A DNA stretch of 64,000 nucleotides from NCBI GenBank assembly GCA_022482925.1, contig JAKVOG010000001.1, positions 372,001 to 436,000 on the forward strand. Direction: 5' to 3'. The stretch comes from Selenomonas sp. Its GTDB lineage: Bacteria; Bacillota; Negativicutes; Selenomonadales; Selenomonadaceae. Under the pieces are notes generated by a model. That model searched no databases and was not told the DNA's origin. It was given only the letters and a program-made list of their open reading frames with translations. The translations under genes were made by a program, and so were the position numbers. Below, piece after piece: positions 58,985 through 64,000 of the stretch. How positions within the stretch are numbered: position 1 is the stretch's first letter; the number at the start of each line of letters is the position of its first letter.

Positions 58985-60865
58985 ATGAACTCAGTCAATC
59001 ACAAGATACCACCCGCCTTTACGGATGAAGTATACGCGGCTTTGGAAAAGTTCGATCGACGCATCTATTTTCACTGGGATCTGACCCAGGATATCCTCAA
59101 GGTCAATACATCGACTCCCGACACTTCTTATGATTTACCAGAACTGTTGTCCGATGCATCAACTCAGTTATGGCTTGCAGAGCTGATTCACCCTGAAGAC
59201 GTCTTCCGTTTACGCCTCTACCTGCACAGCATCTTTCACAGACCCCCGCGCTATGCAAATGGCACGCGCAATCACTCGTGCAAGCTGCGGCTTTATGGGC
59301 GCAAACAGCACAGCTATGTCTGGTCAGAAATTCATATCATTACTTACTTTGATGGGCATCGGCCGGTAGCAGCTTTCGGCAATATCCGCAATATCCAGGC
59401 TCAGAAGCTTTGGCAGCAGCGGATTGAGCAGGAAGCATCACATGACAAGCTCACGGGGCTGCTGAATAAGGATGCTACCCAGACACAAATCAGTACCGTA
59501 CTGTCCACCATGTCACCACAACATGATCAGGCAGCCCTTCTGCTCATCGATGCGGATGGGTTTAAGAATATCAATGATTCCTTTGGTCATCTTTTCGGTG
59601 ATGCAGTCCTGACCGATATTGGAAAGGCCATCGAGCATAATTTCCGTCAGTCGGATCTCAAAGGGCGCGTTGGCGGTGACGAATTTGTGGTATTTCTGCC
59701 GAACTCATCCGATGTCAATATAATCAAAATCCGTTGCGAGCAATTACTTACCCAGCTGAAACGCGATTATACGAATGGTGATTCTTCGCTGCCATTTTCT
59801 GTCAGCATCGGCATTTCTCAATATCCGGAACACGGCATCACCTATACCAATCTCTTTAAGCATGCCGACCGTGCCTTATACGAATCAAAGAGCATGGGCC
59901 GCAGCCGCTACACGATCTATCAAAACAGTCTCTTCGGCTCCAACCAATCCACATCCCAGCGCAATCCAGACGCTTTTGCCGATCTCCAGCAGAAAGCCTT
60001 CAACGACAACATGATCGAGTGCATCTTCATGCTGCTGTATGAAACCAACAGCCCGGAAACCACGACTGAATTATCGATTGGAATGTTCGGCAAGCGGTTC
60101 AATCTGGACCGGGTGTCCATTGACGGATTCGATCATGACACCAACCAATATACCAATCGTTACGAATGGCTGAGCCCGCGGGCTGTCTCTCTGCGTCAGC
60201 AGAACCACGAGGAGAATATCGCCGACCTGATCACGGCACACAACAACCTGGTCCTTAGTCAGTACAAACCAACTCCATACGGTGTCATGTCGATCTGTCC
60301 GGATTCCTCCGTTCTGGAAGCAAAGTATCAGGCAGAAGCACAGACAATGGGGCTCAAATCATTTGCCCATTGTCTGATTTCCCATGGCACTGATACGCTG
60401 GGCTGCGTCGGCTTCGAGAGTTCACAACCGCAGGAATTCTCTCAGGAAATTATCAGCAGCCTTAGCATCTTCTCCGTCATCCTGGGCAATATCCTGCTGC
60501 CTCACGATTCGGATGCCAGCATCAAACAGGAAAATGAGCATCTGCGTGATATCCTGAACCATATGCAGGAAATGATTTATATCGTAGACAAGATCACGAT
60601 GAAACCACTTTATTATAATCAGGCAATCCGGCAGCTTGTTTCCTCGTCTTCCAACCAGTATCCATGCTATCATCTCTTCCACAATCGGGACAGCCTCTGC
60701 CCCGACTGCCCGGTCCGCAAGCTCAGTGGCGAAGGCAGTGAATACATCGATACCACGCTTGACAACTGGATTGCAGGCACACCAGTCCACACCCGCGCCT
60801 GCAACCTCTGCTGGGGCGATGAAAAGAGCCAGCCGCTGGCCATGGTTGTCCAGGAGCCATTTTAA
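58985..60865 (+). CDS. PAS-GGDEF diguanylate cyclase with C-terminal GAF- and PAS-like domains
   Basis: A 626-residue cytoplasmic c-di-GMP synthase. PAS fold (about 20-145; IHPEDVFRLRLYLHSIF, SYVWSEIHIITYFDGH), GGDEF domain (150-320) with LLIDADGFKNINDSFGH and the active GGDEF at 230-234. An inhibitory site RQSD (221-224) stands at the correct five-residue spacing, so feedback control is expected. Beyond it lie a GAF-like domain (about 335-510) and a second PAS-like unit (about 525-615) with CPDCP and a later CNLCW, a Cys arrangement that could bind metal or sense redox. A PAS-GGDEF order with sensors on both sides is uncommon. No membrane segment. Confidence 0.88.
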   Translation: MNSVNHKIPPAFTDEVYAALEKFDRRIYFHWDLTQDILKVNTSTPDTSYDLPELLSDASTQLWLAELIHPEDVFRLRLYLHSIFHRPPRYANGTRNHSCKLRLYGRKQHSYVWSEIHIITYFDGHRPVAAFGNIRNIQAQKLWQQRIEQEASHDKLTGLLNKDATQTQISTVLSTMSPQHDQAALLLIDADGFKNINDSFGHLFGDAVLTDIGKAIEHNFRQSDLKGRVGGDEFVVFLPNSSDVNIIKIRCEQLLTQLKRDYTNGDSSLPFSVSIGISQYPEHGITYTNLFKHADRALYESKSMGRSRYTIYQNSLFGSNQSTSQRNPDAFADLQQKAFNDNMIECIFMLLYETNSPETTTELSIGMFGKRFNLDRVSIDGFDHDTNQYTNRYEWLSPRAVSLRQQNHEENIADLITAHNNLVLSQYKPTPYGVMSICPDSSVLEAKYQAEAQTMGLKSFAHCLISHGTDTLGCVGFESSQPQEFSQEIISSLSIFSVILGNILLPHDSDASIKQENEHLRDILNHMQEMIYIVDKITMKPLYYNQAIRQLVSSSSNQYPCYHLFHNRDSLCPDCPVRKLSGEGSEYIDTTLDNWIAGTPVHTRACNLCWGDEKSQPLAMVVQEPF

Positions 60866-60876
60866 CTCAATATCAG

Positions 60877-60914
60877 AAAAGGCGATTTCCACTGATGGTG
60901 GAAATCGTCTTTTC
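60877..60914 (+). terminator. Terminator after the PAS-GGDEF gene
   Basis: AAAAGGCGATTTCCAC, five-base loop, GTGGAAATCGTCTTTT with one mismatch. Confidence 0.9.
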
Positions 60915-60942
60915 TATTTGCCCCAAAGTGGGCAAAATAAAT

Positions 60943-60972
60943 GACCCCGCTCTAAGGCATTAAAGCGGGGCC
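60943..60972 (-). terminator. Terminator after flagellin
   Basis: Minus strand: GGCCCCGCTTTAATGCC and TAGAGCGGGGTC form a GC-rich stem followed by ATTTATTTT. It is 80 bases from the flagellin stop. Confidence 0.85.
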
Positions 60973-61052
60973 GGCAATGGTAGTTCTAATATGAAGCAGT
61001 CCCACAAGCTAGCATCAAGCAGGATTGCAATATTAGCAAATAAAAGATTTGC

Positions 61053-63483
61053 TTACTTCAGGAGACTCAGGACAGAGGAACTGTTCTGGTTCGCCTGGGA
61101 CAGCATCGACTGAGCAGCCTGCAGGAGTACGTTGTTCTTCGTGTACTCCGTCATCTCCTTCGCCATATCCGCATCACGGATCGTGGACTCCGAAGCCTGG
61201 ACATTCGAGCTGGCCGTGGTCAGGTTGCTGGACGTGTATTCCAGACGGCTCTCAACGGAACCGATCGTGGTCTGCTGATCCAGTGCCTTCTGCAACGCGT
61301 TGTCAAGGACATTAACGGCCGCATTGGCTTTAGTCTGCGTCGAGATGTTGAGTTTCGTGCCATCGGCACCTTTCAGGCCGAGAGCCTCGGAACGCATATC
61401 GGTAAGGCCTACTTTGATGGACTGGTTCGCTTTGGAGCCGACCTGCAAAGCAATGGCATTATCAGCGGATTCATTCTGGGCACGAACCGTCTCGTCAAAA
61501 GCATCCAGCGATGCATTGGCCGACTTCTTCACATTGCCCTTCGAATCAGCGACGCTGATGTTGAAGCCCGAGATCTGCCCGCCGACACCGGCAGCGTTAG
61601 CCGTAAGCGTAATCGCATTGTTGCCGTTGGCAGTAGATACGACCTCACCGGCGCCATTCACGCCGACATTCGAGCCAGTCAGGACTGCCGGACCGCTGAA
61701 TTTGGATACGACATTATCCTGTGCATCCTTCAAAGCATCCTTGAGCTTCTTGGCTGTAGTGCCATCCGTGCCTTTACTGCCGCTGGTGGTAGTTGCGTCA
61801 AGAGCAGTCTTCGCTGTCTTGACAGCGTCCAGCGCAGTCTTATAAGCAGCAGCAGTGCCCGTAAGGGCATCCGTTCCAGCTGTGCCAGTGCCAAAAACTG
61901 CAAGCAGCAAGAGTCTTGGCTATTGCCGCGCCAGGATCAGCAAGACCTTCCATCTTATCCAACGCCGCTGACAGAGCCGCTTTAGCCGCAGTCTTAGTGG
62001 CATCCGTAGCGTCTACTTTATCTGCAGTTGCAGTTGAAGGTGTAACCGTTCCATCAGCCGTCAGGCTCGTAACATCGGTATACGTGAGCTTCGTCGATGC
62101 ATCAATCGCAGCTCCTGCGACAGTCTCAAACGCGGTGCGCTGTGCCGTAGCGGCGGTCTGTGCATCCGTCACCTTCTTCTGAGCCGTCAGGGCTTCCAAC
62201 TGATCCGTTGCCCGCTCAAAAGCAGCAACTGAACTCTTCATGTTCGTCTTGGCAGTTGCCAGATCCGTTGCATCCTCACGATAGGCAGCCACAGCCTCCT
62301 TGAGTCCCGTATTCGTCGGATCTGCATAGGCACTCTCGAGCTTCGTCGCCATATCGGAGGTGTCCAACGTGGCAGCAGCGCCATCCCAGGAAATACCGGC
62401 TTTAGCCAGTGCTTTTCCCAGTGTCCCCGCCGTGCCATAGGTCTTGGTCGCGTCAGTAGGATTCGCCGAATCATAGACACCGATTGCCGCCTCTGCTTTC
62501 GCCAAAGCTTTATCCGAATTGATTACGTTGGTATACAGCGCGCCTGCACCATACGTATCGCCATTGGTATCTTTATAGGTATTAGTTGCCAAGTTTTGGC
62601 CCTGATTATTTGCGATCAGCTTAGCAGCAGTAGCAGCAGTAGCAGCAGTAGCTCCGGCCTTGCTGACACCCGCAGTAGTGGCTGCATCGGCACTGGTACC
62701 ATTAGCGAGCTGCGATTTCAGATAATCGATCGCTTTTGCCTCAGCGCTCACACTGGATGCATTTGTCGTGCCGCCAGCTGCCTTGACGCTGTCATTGGAA
62801 GACGTTGCAAATACGCTGCTGCTCGAATCGATGTTCTCGGCAGCCGTAAAAATATCCTGCATCGTCTTGTCGCCAACCGTAAAGGTTGTCGAGTAGGTCT
62901 TGCCTGCCTGCACATAGGATACAGTGAGCTTGTCGGTAGAGGACAGCTCAAGTCCGTCGCCGCTGCGCGATTTGAGCGCCGTCAGCTTCGTATCGGCATT
63001 CGTATCCGACGCCAGATTCTGGTTCGTCAAGGCGGTGTAGGTTGCCTTACCCGCCGTATTCTTGGAGCCATCTACCAGATATTTCCCATTAAAGGTAACA
63101 TTCGCATTATCATCGATCTGGTCGATGGACTGATCCAGTTCCTTCTGGATTGTCTGACGATCCGAGTCGGTATTCGTATCGTTGGCTGCATTGATGACTT
63201 TCTCTTTGAGCGTCTTCAGGATGTCAACCGTCGAGCTCACGGCGCCTTCAGCGACTTTCATCATGCTGCTGCCGTTCTGGGTGTTCTGGTTTGCCTGATC
63301 CAGTGAACGGATCTGCACACGCATGCGCTCAGAGATGGCATAGCCGGATGCATCATCCGCCGCACTGTTGATCTTCATACCCGAGGAAACCTTCTGCAGG
63401 CTCTTCGAGAGTGCTGTCGAGTTCTTGTTCAGTGTGTTCAGCGTATTGATTGCCGACATGTTGTTTTTAACGATCATAGCCAT
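61053..63483 (-). pseudogene. fliC: Very large flagellin, one frameshift
   Basis: The filament subunit. The N-terminal D0/D1 part (MIVKNNMSAINTLNTLNKNS, RMRVQIRSLDQANQNTQNG) and the C-terminal D1/D0 part (RLEYTSSNLTTASSNVQASE, YTKNNVLLQAAQSMLSQANQ) are typical. Between them lies an Ala/Thr/Asp-rich variable region of about 500 residues, so the product is 809 residues, far above the usual 270-500. One extra T near 61905 breaks the frame; removing it gives exactly 810 codons, so it is probably a sequence error. The start at 63481-63483 has GGAGGAA in front. The GCT/ACT codon repeats near 62620-62650 (AATAATAA) are a likely hotspot for length change. It has its own terminator. Confidence 0.88.
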
Positions 63484-63541
63484 AATAAATTCCTCCCTGA
63501 TAGAAATTATCCTTTTCCCAGACATCCATGCCTGTTTACTT

Positions 63542-63713
63542 TTGCCATAACAGCAAATTTTAGGATACAGCAATCCCAACGAAACAATATGGAGCTCTCA
63601 TATCTTCCCGTCGCACAGCCGCTCTCTTTATTTTGCTATTATAGCAATTTCTATAGTTTTATTATAGTTTTCTATTTCAGCAAAGTCAATACTTATTTTT
63701 CCATAATGGCAAA
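63542..63713. repeat. Three related imperfect palindromes upstream of flagellin
   Basis: TTGCCATAACAGCAAA (63542-63557), TTGCTATTATAGCAA (63633-63647) and TTCCATAATGGCAAA (63699-63713) share the shape TTGC-YATTATR-GCAA. They lie in the 328-base space between flagellin and the XRE gene and could be operators. I saw no convincing sigma-28 promoter here. Confidence 0.45.
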
Positions 63714-63811
63714 TTTAGTCATTTTCTATAATTCCCGCCTTATAATAAATGCACTAGCATAAATGACTGTGAAACCTGTCGCAGTCTACGCCAATAAAGG
63801 AGGCGGACACC

Positions 63812-64000
63812 ATCGAAACCATAGATTCCGGCATCGGACAGCGCATCTTCGATCTTCGGATCGAACGTGATATCCAGCAGGGCGAACTGGCTCAGGCGAT
63901 CCACCTGCACCAAAGCGTATTGAATCGTATCGAAAAAGGCACACGGCCGGCACGCGATCGGGAAATCCGTGATATTGCCTGCTTCTTTGATGTATCGGCA
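63812..64000 (+). CDS. XRE-family regulator, 3' end outside the window
   Basis: The first 63 codons: IGQRIFDLRIERDIQQGELA, IHLHQSVLNRIEKGTRPARD, REIRDIACFFDVSA, a clear Cro/C1 helix-turn-helix. AAAGGAGG stands at the proper distance before codon ATC (63812-63814), but no ATG, GTG or TTG lies there in frame. Either ATC is used or the base is a misread ATG. The gene runs divergently from flagellin. Confidence 0.75.
   Translation, partial: METIDSGIGQRIFDLRIERDIQQGELAQAIHLHQSVLNRIEKGTRPARDREIRDIACFFDVSA

Noticed and set aside
62610-62655. Short repeats in flagellin considered as a CRISPR or minisatellite
   Set aside because: Units are three to nine bases and encode Ala/Thr; no spacer-repeat structure.
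63484-63700. Sigma-28 promoter for flagellin
   Set aside because: A TAAA followed at about 15 bases by CGGGAAGA was the best hit; the -10 element is too poor to claim.

Overview
The window looks like chromosomal DNA of a motile Negativicute close to Selenomonas. The pointers are a cysteine-phytase-like gene of the type known from Selenomonas and Mitsuokella, a very large flagellin, many c-di-GMP proteins, an Fe-S scaffold/GGGtGRT pair and a clustered glycolytic operon. This assignment is inferred from gene content only. Most genes lie on the minus strand.

Layout. 1-4 kb: 5' end of a LevR-type sigma-54 activator, a 7TM-DISM diguanylate cyclase and a membrane-anchored solute-binding protein. 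4-14 kb: an AT-richer accessory island with an M14 carboxypeptidase lipoprotein, a decayed secreted gene, and an operon-like cassette. In transcription order the cassette is a Ycf46-like AAA+ ATPase (split by an IS256-family element), a 524-residue protein with a nuclease-like core and membrane-active tail, a TerB-like helical protein, and two proteins sharing one N-terminal domain but with unrelated C-termini; a second, degenerate TerB-like tail lies between those two. This is the best candidate for an undescribed conflict or stress system. 14-18 kb: zinc-ribbon and lipoprotein genes, an XRE regulator, and a Ser/Thr kinase divergent from another small HTH protein.

18-24 kb: copper homeostasis (csoR, then copA with a CopZ-like domain fused at its C-terminus), a group II intron sitting directly behind a terminator, and an HD-GYP protein with a degenerate receiver. 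24-28 kb: MoxR ATPase, VWA protein and a secreted TPR protein. 28-31 kb: tRNA-Thr(CGU), a secreted protein, CheB and an amino-acid permease. 31-36.5 kb: secG, esterase, thioesterase, rnr, smpB. 36.6-41.7 kb: sugar isomerase-like gene, pyk, an inositol-dehydrogenase-like gene and an AraC regulator. 41.7-48 kb: a phytase-like gene and a class II aldolase gene, both truncated at an IS3-family element that itself carries an IS256-family element; then an Fe-alcohol dehydrogenase with a divergent DeoR regulator. 48-64 kb: a FliD-like protein, the GGGtGRT/scaffold pair, gap-pgk-tpiA-gpmI, the SCIFF ranthipeptide and its radical SAM maturase, a PHP phosphatase, a TSCPD protein, a PAS-GGDEF protein, flagellin and the start of an XRE regulator.

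A quality warning applies. rnr, pgk, the thioesterase, the sugar isomerase and flagellin are each broken only by single-base indels (about 14 in all). Correcting them restores full-length products with total lengths divisible by three. I read these as sequence errors rather than gene decay.
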